19,651 nt of DNA, taken from contig JARKQP010000243.1 in NCBI GenBank assembly GCA_029974875.1, positions 1 to 19,651 on the forward strand. The letters are read 5' to 3'. Of the stretch, positions 1-7,489 are shown one piece after another. Position 1 is the first letter of the stretch; the number at the start of each line of letters is the position of its first letter. Source of the stretch: Mobilitalea sp. GTDB lineage: Bacteria; Bacillota_A; Clostridia; Lachnospirales; Lachnospiraceae. Under the pieces are notes generated by a model. It ran no database searches. It saw nothing but the letters and a program-made list of their open reading frames with translations, and was not told the origin of the DNA. Made by a program: the position numbers and the translations under genes.

Positions 1-412
1 GAATATGGGACTGATAGTCCACTGTGCTGCTGTCGTATATTAATTCAGGAGCCTTAATAGAAGCCATTGCGGTACTGAAGATCGTTTCGTCCTCCATGCC
101 CCCATCAGCAAGACCCCCACCAGGATTTTCCGGGGCTGCTCCCGAAGAATTATCCGGGGATTCATCCAGGGCTAAATCCTTGGATTCACCCGTTGCTGCT
201 TCTGACACACCCGCTTGTGACGTGTCCGTATCAGCAGGGTCTATACCGTCTGCGGCAGCTCCCCCCGGATCCAAAGCATCCTTATTCCCCTCATCCAAAT
301 AATCTTTCGTACTGGCCTGGCCTTGTGCTGATAAATAATGCGCACCTGCAAATAAAACTACCGTTACCACTACGGCAAATAGAATTAACCCCAGCAAACT
401 CTTCTTGTTCAT
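1..412 (-). CDS. N-terminal part of an exported or membrane-anchored protein of unknown function (runs off the window)
   Basis: The reading frame enters from the left edge, so only about the first 137 residues are visible. The start at 412 is preferred because a GGAG lies 6 bases upstream; an in-frame ATG at 424 would add four residues but has a poorer site. Residues 2-4 are N-K-K, followed by one hydrophobic segment (about residues 5-27, LLGLILFAVVVTVVLFAGA) that fits an uncleaved signal anchor or signal peptide. After it comes a low-complexity Asp/Gly/Ala/Ser/Pro-rich linker (about residues 38-105), typical of a spacer that carries a folded domain away from the membrane. The functional domain lies outside the window, so no function is assigned. 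Upstream of it is the hairpin-rich stretch 458-596. Confidence 0.7.
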   Translation of the reverse strand, partial: MNKKSLLGLILFAVVVTVVLFAGAHYLSAQGQASTKDYLDEGNKDALDPGGAAADGIDPADTDTSQAGVSEAATGESKDLALDESPDNSSGAAPENPGGGLADGGMEDETIFSTAMASIKAPELIYDSSTVDYQSHI

Positions 413-457
413 CAATTTCTCCATTCCCGCCGCGAAATATATCGGCAATGTTAATCC

Positions 458-596
458 TAATATAAGTTATCAGAAGTTGCTTTTTCAAACTTCTGATAAA
501 AGGCGCAGCTTTTTCGCGCCGTGCATCCCGATTATCAAATCATGTATTTTGATTCGATAATATAAGTTATGAGAAGTTGTCTTTTTAACTTCATAT
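458..596. repeat. Cluster of four hairpins with two direct repeats 100 bp apart, upstream of the gene at 412
   Basis: Two diverged copies of a segment of about 39 bp beginning TAATATAAGTTAT start at 458 and 558. Copy 1 contains a perfect 12-bp stem (TTATCAGAAGTT at 467-478 with AACTTCTGATAA at 488-499); copy 2 contains a 6-bp stem, GAAGTT/AACTTC. Between them lie GGCGC/GCGCC (502-506 with 516-520) and a 12-bp arm pair with one mismatch (531-542 with 550-561). Read on the minus strand, the loops of three of the four hairpins contain AAAAAG. No reading frame here is convincing. The stretch may be a structured 5' leader of the gene at 412 or a nest of intergenic repeats. Confidence 0.6.
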
Positions 597-691
597 ATTT
601 CGTTTTGACCAATATTAAAATACCTCATTTTTTCCAAAATTATTAAATCAATTTTACGTGGTATAAGAATATACCCCCATCATACGTACTG

Positions 692-727
692 AATGGGGAC
701 GTTCCCTATTCCACTAACGTCCCCATT
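692..727. repeat. REP-like palindrome (GGGGACGTT...AACGTCCCC)
   Basis: A perfect 12-bp inverted repeat (AATGGGGACGTT at 692-703, AACGTCCCCATT at 716-727) surrounds a 12-base loop. On the plus strand it is followed by a T run, but no plus-strand gene precedes it. The GGGGACGnT...AnCGTCCCC pattern resembles repetitive extragenic palindromes mobilised by IS200-like RAYT transposases in Clostridia; that link is family knowledge, and no RAYT gene is present here. The rest of 597-801 shows nothing convincing. The palindrome could also serve as a weak terminator for the DUF4097 gene that ends at 802. Confidence 0.55.
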
Positions 728-801
728 TTTCTCTTATTTTAATATTTGTATGCAAAGATTGCAACATTTTTCATAATATTTCTTTTATAAATCATAGGCT
801 G

Positions 802-1650
802 CTACTGTGTTATCTCAATCGTGACATTGCCGACACCGCCATCAATGTCAATTGAATTTGCCGCATTTGTATTATTCCGGTACTCATCGGATATTTTTTC
901 CCCGTTCAAACGGATATTGCCAACCCCGGCGTCCACCTTGATGCCATAAGCATTGACATCTCCGGATAACTCCAGCCTGACGTCACCGACACCACAGTCA
1001 AATTTATTTTCCCCAAGTATTGTTCCTTCAACGGAAACATTACCAACACCGCAGTCAAAGTCCGAATCCGAAAAGCTGACATTCTCAAAATCCATATTGC
1101 CGACACCGCCATCTACCTTTACTTTTCCGGCAGTAATATTACTTCCGTCAATATTTCCCGCACCGGCAGACAGGCTCAGCCTGTCAGTCCGCAGCCCTTC
1201 AATTTCAACATTTCCCGCGCCTGTATCCAGCTTCACATCCTTAGCCGTAAAATCCTTTGGAAGATAAACCGTGACTCTTGAATTGGGGCTGCCCATTCCA
1301 TTCAAACGGAACCACAGGAATTTAAAGCTGAGGTTATCGTCCGATATCCTCAGGGTTCCATCCTTTATCACCCTCACCTCAAAGCCCTCTGACACATTCT
1401 CTGCCTCCATCTTAAAGGCATCTCCCTCCCGGATAATTAATTGTCCGGTAGAGTTTCTTACATCCAGGCTGCTTACACCTGTATAGGTCTCTGAAAAATC
1501 AAGGGTCTCAGTCTTATGGAGCGCAGAGCCGCCCGATACTGCCGAGGCTATGATTAAGCCTACATTAACAATGGCTGATATAATTCCTACTGACAGCAGG
1601 ATAGCGAAGCCAATAGCTATATACTTAATGGTCCGTTGAAAGCTGTTCAT
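802..1650 (-). CDS. DUF4097-family beta-strand repeat protein, membrane anchored
   Basis: This 282-residue protein has an N-terminal transmembrane segment (about residues 10-36) followed by an extracytoplasmic region. From about residue 142 to the end, seven short repeats of the pattern D-x-G-x-G-N-[VIM]-x-[IVFL] recur roughly every 20 residues (for example DTGAGNVEI, DCGVGNVSV, DGGVGNVTI). This is the beta-helix-like ladder of the DUF4097 or putative adhesin family. The start ATG at 1650 overlaps the stop of the LiaF-like gene upstream (ATGA), so the two are translationally coupled. Family members often sit beside LiaF/PspC-type or PadR-regulated envelope stress genes; a role in sensing or damping cell-envelope stress is inferred. 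No adhesin function is shown by the sequence. Confidence 0.85.
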   Translation of the reverse strand: MNSFQRTIKYIAIGFAILLSVGIISAIVNVGLIIASAVSGGSALHKTETLDFSETYTGVSSLDVRNSTGQLIIREGDAFKMEAENVSEGFEVRVIKDGTLRISDDNLSFKFLWFRLNGMGSPNSRVTVYLPKDFTAKDVKLDTGAGNVEIEGLRTDRLSLSAGAGNIDGSNITAGKVKVDGGVGNMDFENVSFSDSDFDCGVGNVSVEGTILGENKFDCGVGDVRLELSGDVNAYGIKVDAGVGNIRLNGEKISDEYRNNTNAANSIDIDGGVGNVTIEITQ

Positions 1651-2351
1651 TTGATATCGATCCCTCCAAACATGCAGGTGGAGTTAAGATATATCGTCGG
1701 AGCTCCCGGCTGGGCATATTGATTCGACTTATTGCTTACACCACCAAAAACAGGAACGTTATTTACCCTTATGTTAACACCTACAGGAAGATAAATGTCA
1801 ATACCTCCAAAAACTGTAGTGGCATTTATTTCCACGTCGTCCATGATCTGTGCATCCCGTAAGTCAAGCACCAAGGCTCCGAATATTGCATTTAAGTCTG
1901 TTCCAGTGAAGACCTCCGTAACATGGATGCGGTTGCTGCTAAAGGTAGCGCTGTAATCTGATTTTGCCGCCCCGGTATAGGCTCCGCTGTTTCCCCCTGA
2001 GAAATCCCCATTCTGGTTCGACAGCCTTGGTCTCCTCCGAAAGGCGCTTTGCAGCAGGATACGTATTCCGATAAATACCAGGATTGTAGGGATGATCAAT
2101 TCCCATACGCTAAACTTAAGCTTCACGTTACAGGATACAAATAAAAGCACGCCGAAGATGAAGCCCATGGTGGAAGCAATTCCAAAACCACTTTGGATCA
2201 TACTGATAAAGCATGGTATAATAATAAAAAAGGTCCACCACCCGTTAAAAAACAGGTTGAAATCCCAGAAATCAAAAACATTTCCTGCTATTCCAATACC
2301 GACTATAACAAAAAACAATCCCCATAAAGCATTTGTTAATTTATTTCTCAT
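1647..2351 (-). CDS. LiaF-like cell-wall-active antibiotic response membrane protein
   Basis: The N-terminal half has about four hydrophobic segments, ending in a basic patch (RRRPRL) near residue 110. The C-terminal half is a soluble beta-rich domain like LiaF_C, with IFGALVLDLRDA, TTVFGGIDIYLPVGV, VPVFGGV and a terminal MFGGIDIK. LiaF proteins restrain the LiaRS envelope-stress system in Bacillus; no histidine kinase or response regulator is adjacent here, so the partner is unknown. I prefer the ATG at 2351, preceded by a GGGTGG motif, over a GTG seven codons upstream (2372) that has no ribosome site. It is the first gene of a two-gene unit with the DUF4097 protein, driven from the promoter at 2556-2584. 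Confidence 0.8.
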   Translation of the reverse strand: MRNKLTNALWGLFFVIVGIGIAGNVFDFWDFNLFFNGWWTFFIIIPCFISMIQSGFGIASTMGFIFGVLLFVSCNVKLKFSVWELIIPTILVFIGIRILLQSAFRRRPRLSNQNGDFSGGNSGAYTGAAKSDYSATFSSNRIHVTEVFTGTDLNAIFGALVLDLRDAQIMDDVEINATTVFGGIDIYLPVGVNIRVNNVPVFGGVSNKSNQYAQPGAPTIYLNSTCMFGGIDIK

Positions 2352-2382
2352 ATTTCCACCCGTGCCTTTCACTTTTTGATGA

Positions 2383-2458
2383 CCTATTCCAAAAGCGAAT
2401 ACATTCGCTTTGTGAATAGGCCTTAATAAATAGTTTGAAAGTGACGTTCTTTCAAACT
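2383..2458. repeat. Two consecutive palindromes in the leader of the LiaF-like gene
   Basis: An 18-bp inverted repeat with two mismatches (CCTATTCCAAAAGCGAAT at 2383-2400 with 2403-2420) has only two bases between its arms. It is followed by a perfect 10-bp stem, AGTTTGAAAG at 2432-2441 with CTTTCAAACT at 2449-2458. They lie between the promoter at 2556-2584 and the LiaF start, so they would be transcribed as 5' leader structure. The second hairpin is followed on the minus strand by an AT-rich stretch without a clean T run, so it is at best a weak terminator for the upstream csp transcript. Confidence 0.55.
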
Positions 2459-2477
2459 TCCTTCATTCCGCATCCGT

Positions 2478-2600
2478 CTACTGTCTGTTCTTAGCGGACA
2501 CCTGATACTTATGCTGATTCCCAGCCATTACGCCCAGGATTATTTTCTTCTCTCCATCATACTGCATGTTATGGTTTTTCGCAATATCATGGCTGAATCT
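2478..2600 (-). pseudogene. Possible remnant of a coding sequence (41 codons, no good start)
   Basis: In the 275-bp gap between the LiaF-like gene and the csp pseudoprotease gene, one minus-strand frame stays open for 41 codons and reads like protein, with peptides such as HDIAKNHNMQYDG and ILGVMAGNQHKYQV before a TAG at 2478. The only internal ATG with some length, at 2568, has no ribosome site, and the predicted -10 box of the LiaF promoter lies within the frame. It could be the tail of a decayed gene or chance. I do not recognise a family. Confidence 0.2.
2556..2584 (-). promoter_or_regulatory. Candidate sigma-A promoter for the LiaF-DUF4097 unit
   Basis: On the minus strand TTGCGA (2579-2584) and TATGAT (2556-2561) are separated by exactly 17 bases. 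Transcription would begin near 2549 and leave a leader of about 200 bases containing the two palindromes. Confidence 0.5.
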
Positions 2601-2626
2601 CTAATCTTATTTTAACCTTTTTGGCC

Positions 2627-4336
2627 TTAGATCCTGGGGCTTTCTGCCCTCAGCTCAACGAAGAGATTATATACATCCAAAATACCATAGCCCCAGTCCT
2701 GGTTCGGATAACTCAGATTGGGGTTGCGCTTGGCCCCACGGATCAGAAATTTCTTTACCTCGGTCGTGTTCATTCCCGGATAATTCCCCCTCACAATTCC
2801 CCATTCCAGCACCATGGCCGCTATTCCTGCCGTATGGGCGGCAGCAATGCCGGTGCCTGTTGCATCCGTGAACCCCTGGTCCAGGGTCGGTGCCGTAATA
2901 TTCACCCCTGGAGCAGCCAGCTCAGGCTTGATGATATCGTTGCTGGTAAATCCACGGCTTGCATTCGTATATAGGTTATTATTATCAGGATTATAAGCTG
3001 TAACCGTCATCGGCTCCTGTACATTTCCCGGAATAGTTATAGTCGTATAGGGGTTTGATTGCATAAAGTAGGTATTATCCGATATAAACCCCGTCATCGG
3101 CAGCCATACGTGAAAGGCACCCCTCAAATCGCCCCTGCCATACACCTGAAACCTCCAGATACCTGCAGTTGGTCTGCGGAAGCGGAATATGATTACCTGC
3201 TGCCCTGTCATTCCTTCCACCAACTGATAATCCAAGGTAATTTGCGTTTGCTCAAAAATAAAGGATATCTCCCTGTTTACCCTCAGGGTGGGCGTGATTC
3301 TTGGGACATACTCACCGGTCGGTGACAGGATGTCAACAGAATAAATATTAGGGATCCTCCCCCATAGCTCCATCATAAAGCCCGGTTCATTTTCTCCTAC
3401 GTTCAGCTCCATTGTAGCATAGCCTATGGTCGGGTCTATCTCCGAAAAAAAATGCCTTCTTGCAGTCCCTTCATTCCCGGCTGCAACACTGATTACCACC
3501 CCCGGAAAGCTCCCTCCCACTGCCAGCAGATTTCCCAGGTTTCCCCTTCCCGAATGGCTGCCTAAGGAGTTACCGAGCCCAAGGCAGATGGATACAGGTT
3601 TTCCCTGGCCTCTTGCCATATCAACCACGTACTGGACCGCCCACATGATATCATTCTCCTGGTAGCAGGGTACCTCCGGCGGGATCACATAAAACTCACG
3701 CAGAAGCTCTTTGATTTGTTTTAATTTCACTACTACTATCTCTGCATCCGGGGCAATCCCGCTAAAGTTCTGATCCGGAAACACTCCTCCTGCTGCTACC
3801 CCGGCCAGCATGGTTCCATGCCCTATCTCGTCCCTGCTCGGCACAATTTCATAAGGGTTCCCGCTTTGGAGGGCTCTGTTGATGTCTTCCGCCGGATACT
3901 GGGTTCCATACAAAAAGTCCGGAGGGTAATTATCACTTTCAATGGTCTGGTCCCAGATTGATATGATTCTTGTTGTCCCGTCGGCGTTTCGAAAAATTGG
4001 ATTGGTATAGTCAATTCCGGTGTCAATAATCCCCACTACAGTCCCCTGTCCCCTGAGGTTCAGCGTAGGAAGCAGCCGGACCCTGTTCACTCCCGAGGCC
4101 TCCAGGCTCCGGGTGGAATTCAGCCCAAAATAGGCAGGTATAATAGAATAGCCATACTCGCTGATCGTATTGACCGTCAATCGGGAGGCTGGAAAATAGG
4201 CCACCGCGTATTGGACATTCATAATTTGGATGGTGGCATCGGAAAACCGGTCCAGGATGCTTTCATTTCCGCCATAGTCTATAATAAAATCCACAAAATC
4301 ATTGCTGATAATTTTATATCTGTCTTCTGGAGACAT
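2627..4336 (-). CDS. Csp-family subtilisin-like protein lacking the catalytic serine (predicted pseudoprotease)
   Basis: This 569-residue protein has the Csp layout: an N-terminal prodomain (about residues 1-92), a subtilase fold, and an insert of roughly 140 residues (about 300-445) that fits the Csp jelly-roll domain. Asp105 (IIDTGIDYTNP), His173 (EIGHGTMLAG) and oxyanion Asn288 (AAGNEG) are present. At the serine position, however, the motif reads G-T-G-I-A-A-A-H, with Gly496 (codon GGC at 2849-2851) in place of Ser. The frame is otherwise undamaged, so this looks like a maintained pseudoprotease and not a decaying gene. In C. difficile the catalytically dead CspC and CspA take part in germinant sensing and in CspC incorporation into spores; an analogous role is inferred. 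The start at 4336 has GGAGG 9 bases upstream. The intact paralogue lies 73 bp upstream in the same direction, so the two are probably co-transcribed. Confidence 0.88.
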   Translation of the reverse strand: MSPEDRYKIISNDFVDFIIDYGGNESILDRFSDATIQIMNVQYAVAYFPASRLTVNTISEYGYSIIPAYFGLNSTRSLEASGVNRVRLLPTLNLRGQGTVVGIIDTGIDYTNPIFRNADGTTRIISIWDQTIESDNYPPDFLYGTQYPAEDINRALQSGNPYEIVPSRDEIGHGTMLAGVAAGGVFPDQNFSGIAPDAEIVVVKLKQIKELLREFYVIPPEVPCYQENDIMWAVQYVVDMARGQGKPVSICLGLGNSLGSHSGRGNLGNLLAVGGSFPGVVISVAAGNEGTARRHFFSEIDPTIGYATMELNVGENEPGFMMELWGRIPNIYSVDILSPTGEYVPRITPTLRVNREISFIFEQTQITLDYQLVEGMTGQQVIIFRFRRPTAGIWRFQVYGRGDLRGAFHVWLPMTGFISDNTYFMQSNPYTTITIPGNVQEPMTVTAYNPDNNNLYTNASRGFTSNDIIKPELAAPGVNITAPTLDQGFTDATGTGIAAAHTAGIAAMVLEWGIVRGNYPGMNTTEVKKFLIRGAKRNPNLSYPNQDWGYGILDVYNLFVELRAESPRI

Positions 4337-4409
4337 ATCCGCGCCCCTCCCTTCCCAAGCAGACCAAGCCTTTACCGGCCATTCAAATTTACATTTCTAT
4401 CCTCTTGGC

Positions 4410-6125
4410 CTACTGAGAAGCACGCAGGATATCAAAGATATTAAATACATCCAGTATGCCATAGCCCCAGTCCCTGTTTGGGTATGTTATATCGATATCT
4501 CTTCGGGCTCCACGGATCATAAATATTTTCATGTCTACTGAATTCATATTCCGCTGTCTTCCCATGACAACTGCCCATTCCAATAAGAGAGCCGCTATTC
4601 CGGTTGTATGTGCTGCTGCCGCACTGGTTCCTGTAACCTCCATAAATCCCTGGTCTATGGAAGGAGCTACAATATTAACACCTGGTGCCGCTATCTCCGG
4701 CTTAACCGTACCGATCCTGCTATATCCCCTGCTGGCAGCGATATACAAGCTGTCGTCCACAGAGTTATAGGCAGTGATTGTTATGGGTGATTCTGAGTTT
4801 CCCAGGGATTGAATCGTAGTATAGGGATCGGACCGGATGAAAAATGTATTATTTGAGATAAAGCCTGTCATTGGAAGCCATATGTTAAAGCCTGCGTTTA
4901 AATCTGCCCTTCCATAGACATTGAATTTCCAGATTCCTTCTGTCGGCCTCCTAAAGCGCATTAAGATCAGCTGGTCAGAGCTTTGTGATTCGACCATCTG
5001 ATAATCAACTACTATTACCGTTTCCTCAAATATAAAGGAAATTGTCCGTGTCTCATCAAGGACAGGAATAACTCTGGGAACAAACTCCCCGGAGGGTGAC
5101 TGGATGTCAACGGAGAATACTCCCGGTGAGTCTCCCCACAGCTCCATGGAAAAGCCTTCTTCCCCCTCTCCCACCGACAATTCAACCGTATCATAGCCCG
5201 TTGATGGGTTAACCCTGCCATAGTAATGCCTTCTGGCGTTGCCTTCATTCCCAGCCGCTACAATTACACTGGTTCCCGACCTCTGTGCCACCAGGGACAG
5301 ATATCTGCTGAGGGTTCCCCTCCCATCATGGGCTCCGGCAGAGCTGCCCAGACCGATGCAGATGGCAATGGGCCTGTTCAGGGTGGCTGCCACGGTAGCA
5401 AGATACTCCAGGCCAAAGATAAGGTCGTTTTCCTGGTAACAGGTCACATCCTCCGGAACAAGGAAGAACTCCTTTAAGTATCTTTTTGCAGGCTTTAGCT
5501 TAACTACCACCAGCTCTGCATCCGGGGCCACCCCATAGAAATTATTCTCCGGCACCTCATTGCCGGCAGCAATTCCTGCCAGCATGGTACCGTGACCGAT
5601 TTCATCGGTGGAAGGTACGATTTCCAATGGATTCTCACTCTGGAGTGCTTCATTGATCTGATCCCTGCCATATTCCGTCCCATAAAAAGTCTGACCCGGA
5701 TAATGGTCATCATTTATTGTCTGATCCCAGATAGATACTATCTTAGTGGTGTTATCCGCATTTATAAAAACAGGATTGGTATAGTCAATCCCCGAATCCA
5801 TAATGCCAACCAGAACTCCCCTGCCCCTTAGATTAAAACCAGGAACATTCCGTAGCCGTAAAACCCCTGACGCCTCCAGGCTTTCCCGGCTGATCATCCC
5901 ATACAGGGTCGGCATTACGGAATACCCCCACCTTACAATCGTATTGTCATTGATCTGGATCACAGGAACATGTACGACTGCATCAAAAAAATTGATAATA
6001 TGTACAGTGGCATCCTCAAATTGCTGAAAGACACGTTCATCCCCATTATAGTTAACGAGTAAGTCCGCATAGTCCTCACTCATGATGCGCATCCGGTCCT
6101 GCGGCGACATCTCACGGTTCATCAT
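4410..6125 (-). CDS. Csp-family subtilisin-like serine protease with intact triad (germination protease type)
   Basis: This 571-residue paralogue of the next gene has the same order: prodomain (about residues 1-97), subtilase core, jelly-roll-type insert (about 305-450), and the end of the core. The triad is complete: Asp110 (IMDSGIDYTNP), His178 (EIGHGTMLAG), Ser501 (GTSAAAAHTTG), with oxyanion Asn293 (AAGNEGNARRH). There is no signal peptide, as expected of proteins made inside the sporulating cell. In C. perfringens and C. difficile, CspB-type proteases cleave pro-SleC so that the spore cortex can be degraded during germination; that substrate is not encoded in this window. The start is at 6125 (or the adjacent ATG at 6122), with GGAAG about 8 bases upstream. 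The possibility that it is one of the Csp-like S8 peptidases of unknown role found in Lachnospiraceae remains open. Confidence 0.88.
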   Translation of the reverse strand: MMNREMSPQDRMRIMSEDYADLLVNYNGDERVFQQFEDATVHIINFFDAVVHVPVIQINDNTIVRWGYSVMPTLYGMISRESLEASGVLRLRNVPGFNLRGRGVLVGIMDSGIDYTNPVFINADNTTKIVSIWDQTINDDHYPGQTFYGTEYGRDQINEALQSENPLEIVPSTDEIGHGTMLAGIAAGNEVPENNFYGVAPDAELVVVKLKPAKRYLKEFFLVPEDVTCYQENDLIFGLEYLATVAATLNRPIAICIGLGSSAGAHDGRGTLSRYLSLVAQRSGTSVIVAAGNEGNARRHYYGRVNPSTGYDTVELSVGEGEEGFSMELWGDSPGVFSVDIQSPSGEFVPRVIPVLDETRTISFIFEETVIVVDYQMVESQSSDQLILMRFRRPTEGIWKFNVYGRADLNAGFNIWLPMTGFISNNTFFIRSDPYTTIQSLGNSESPITITAYNSVDDSLYIAASRGYSRIGTVKPEIAAPGVNIVAPSIDQGFMEVTGTSAAAAHTTGIAALLLEWAVVMGRQRNMNSVDMKIFMIRGARRDIDITYPNRDWGYGILDVFNIFDILRASQ

Positions 6126-6154
6126 CCTGGTTACTTCCTTTGTTTTGTCAATTC

Positions 6155-6162
6155 ATTATATG
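6155..6162 (-). promoter_or_regulatory. Candidate sporulation-type -10 element upstream of the csp pair
   Basis: The minus-strand sequence CATATAAT, about 30 bases upstream of the first csp start, resembles the -10 of sigma-E promoters (CATA-CA-T type). A matching -35 is not clear: AT-rich AATA lies about 14 bases upstream. Csp genes are sporulation-controlled in other Clostridia, which makes this plausible but not established. Confidence 0.25.
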
Positions 6163-6266
6163 CGGAAGGTTCAAATTATTATTCGATATTACGCTTTTTC
6201 ATATTGCTATAAGGATTTCTCTTTCGCTTTTCCAGTGCCATGGACGATCCTACAGGCTGCATAAAT

Positions 6267-6296
6267 AAAAAAATCCCTGCTACTTTCATAGCAGGG
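6267..6296 (-). terminator. Intrinsic terminator of the infC-rpmI-rplT operon
   Basis: On the minus strand the 8-bp stem CCCTGCTA/TAGCAGGG (6289-6296 with 6275-6282), with a 6-base loop, is followed by A and seven T residues. It begins about 20 bp after the rplT stop. Confidence 0.85.
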
Positions 6297-6316
6297 TATA
6301 AATCTTTATAAATCTA

Positions 6317-6673
6317 TTAAGCCAACTTAGACTTCGCAACTTCTGCAAGGGATGCAAAACCTGCTGCATCATTGATAGCCATTTCAGAAAGCATCTTTCT
6401 GTTGATTTCAATGTTAGCTAATTTTAAGCCATGCATTAATTTGCTGTAGGATAAGCCGTTCATTCTTGCTGCTGCGTTGATTCTGGCGATCCATAACTGT
6501 CTGAACTGTCTCTTTCTCTCTTTTCTACCAGCGAAGGAGCTTGCTAAAGCTCTCATTACTGACTGCTTTGCTACTCTATATTGTTTTGATCTGGCTCCTC
6601 TGTAACCTTTCGCCAGCTTTAACACTCTATTGTGCTTTTTCTTAGCGTTCAATCCGCCTTTGATTCTTGCCAT
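6317..6673 (-). CDS. rplT: 50S ribosomal protein L20
   Basis: This 118-residue protein is the full usual length and has the hallmark stretches [18 protein letters not shown] and [17 protein letters not shown]20 binds 23S rRNA early in large-subunit assembly, and in bacteria it also represses its own operon by binding the mRNA leader. A GGAGG site lies 7 bases before the ATG. It is the last gene of infC-rpmI-rplT, 27 bp after rpmI, and is followed by a clear terminator. Confidence 0.98.
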   Translation of the reverse strand: MARIKGGLNAKKKHNRVLKLAKGYRGARSKQYRVAKQSVMRALASSFAGRKERKRQFRQLWIARINAAARMNGLSYSKLMHGLKLANIEINRKMLSEMAINDAAGFASLAEVAKSKLA

Positions 6674-6700
6674 GTTCTATTCCTCCTTATCACCTATCTC

Positions 6701-6898
6701 TTAAAGATATGGTAAGATTTTCTTCATGTTCTTAATATTAGTTGCATCAGTCATAGTTGCTTTTCTTAAATTTCTCTTTCTCTTAGCGGATTTCTTTGTT
6801 AAGATATGGCTCTTATAAGCCTTCATTCTCTTTAATTTTCCAGTACCAGTTACTTTGAAACGCTTAGCTGCTGCTTTGCTTGTTTTTAACTTCGGCAT
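6701..6898 (-). CDS. rpmI: 50S ribosomal protein L35
   Basis: This 65-residue, strongly basic protein has the typical start [14 protein letters not shown] and the motifs GTGKLKR and [14 protein letters not shown]. The length is normal for L35. A GGAGG site lies 7 bases before the ATG at 6898. It sits between infC and rplT in the order conserved across most bacteria. Confidence 0.98.
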   Translation of the reverse strand: MPKLKTSKAAAKRFKVTGTGKLKRMKAYKSHILTKKSAKRKRNLRKATMTDATNIKNMKKILPYL

Positions 6899-6982
6899 GA
6901 TATTTCCTCCTTAATAATTGGTACAGCCTGGCGGTACAGGACTTGTCCCGTAACCTTTCCGAGTGCTGCCATATTTAGTATT

Positions 6983-7489
6983 TTAACGTTTTTCTGATAA
7001 GAACATAATCATACTTCTTCCTTCGAGCTTTGCCGGCTTTTCAATAACCGCTATATCCTCAAGTTTTGCAAAGAAATCATCCAGAATCACCCTCGAAGAT
7101 GACGTATGGGCCATCTCCCTGCCTCGGAAACGCAATGCCACCTTAACCTTATCACCATGGGTGATAAACTTACGTGCCTGGTTTGCCTTGGTATTTAAAT
7201 CATTATCATCAATATTTGGTGACAACCGGATTTCCTTCACCTCGGTAACCTTCTGTTTCTTCTTGGCATCTTTTTCTTTTCTTGCCAATTCATATCTGTA
7301 CTTACCATAATCGATAATCTTGCAGACCGGTGGCTTTGCTGTCGGAGCAATTTTGACTAAGTCAAGATTAGCATCCCTCGCTAATTTCATTGCATCCTTT
7401 GTGGACATAATTCCAAGCTGCTCTCCGTTTTCACCAATCAGGCGAACTTCTTTGTCCCTGATCTGTTCATTAATCATTAAATCGCTAAT
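6983..7489 (-). CDS. infC: Translation initiation factor IF-3, starting at an AUU codon
   Basis: IF-3 binds the 30S subunit, blocks premature 50S joining and enforces correct start-codon and initiator-tRNA selection. The sequence shows the N-domain (INEQIRDKEVRLIGENGEQLG), the linker with KPPVCKIIDYGKYRYE, and the C-domain (IRLSPNIDDNDL, KVALRFRGREMAH, KLEGRSMIMFLSEKR). The only GGAGGT lies 8 bases before an in-frame ATT at 7487-7489, giving (M)SDLMINEQIRD. The in-frame ATG at 7477 is 20 bases from that site and has none of its own. A rare AUU start is the classic infC arrangement, letting IF-3 limit its own synthesis. I therefore set the start at 7489, giving 168 residues. It is the first gene of the operon, behind a long leader. 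Confidence 0.96.
   Translation of the reverse strand: MSDLMINEQIRDKEVRLIGENGEQLGIMSTKDAMKLARDANLDLVKIAPTAKPPVCKIIDYGKYRYELARKEKDAKKKQKVTEVKEIRLSPNIDDNDLNTKANQARKFITHGDKVKVALRFRGREMAHTSSSRVILDDFFAKLEDIAVIEKPAKLEGRSMIMFLSEKR

Noticed and set aside
953..1267. 104-codon plus-strand frame opposite the DUF4097 gene
   Set aside because: It is the antisense shadow of the Gly/Asn repeat region, giving Pro/Ser-rich low-complexity translation with no ribosome site.
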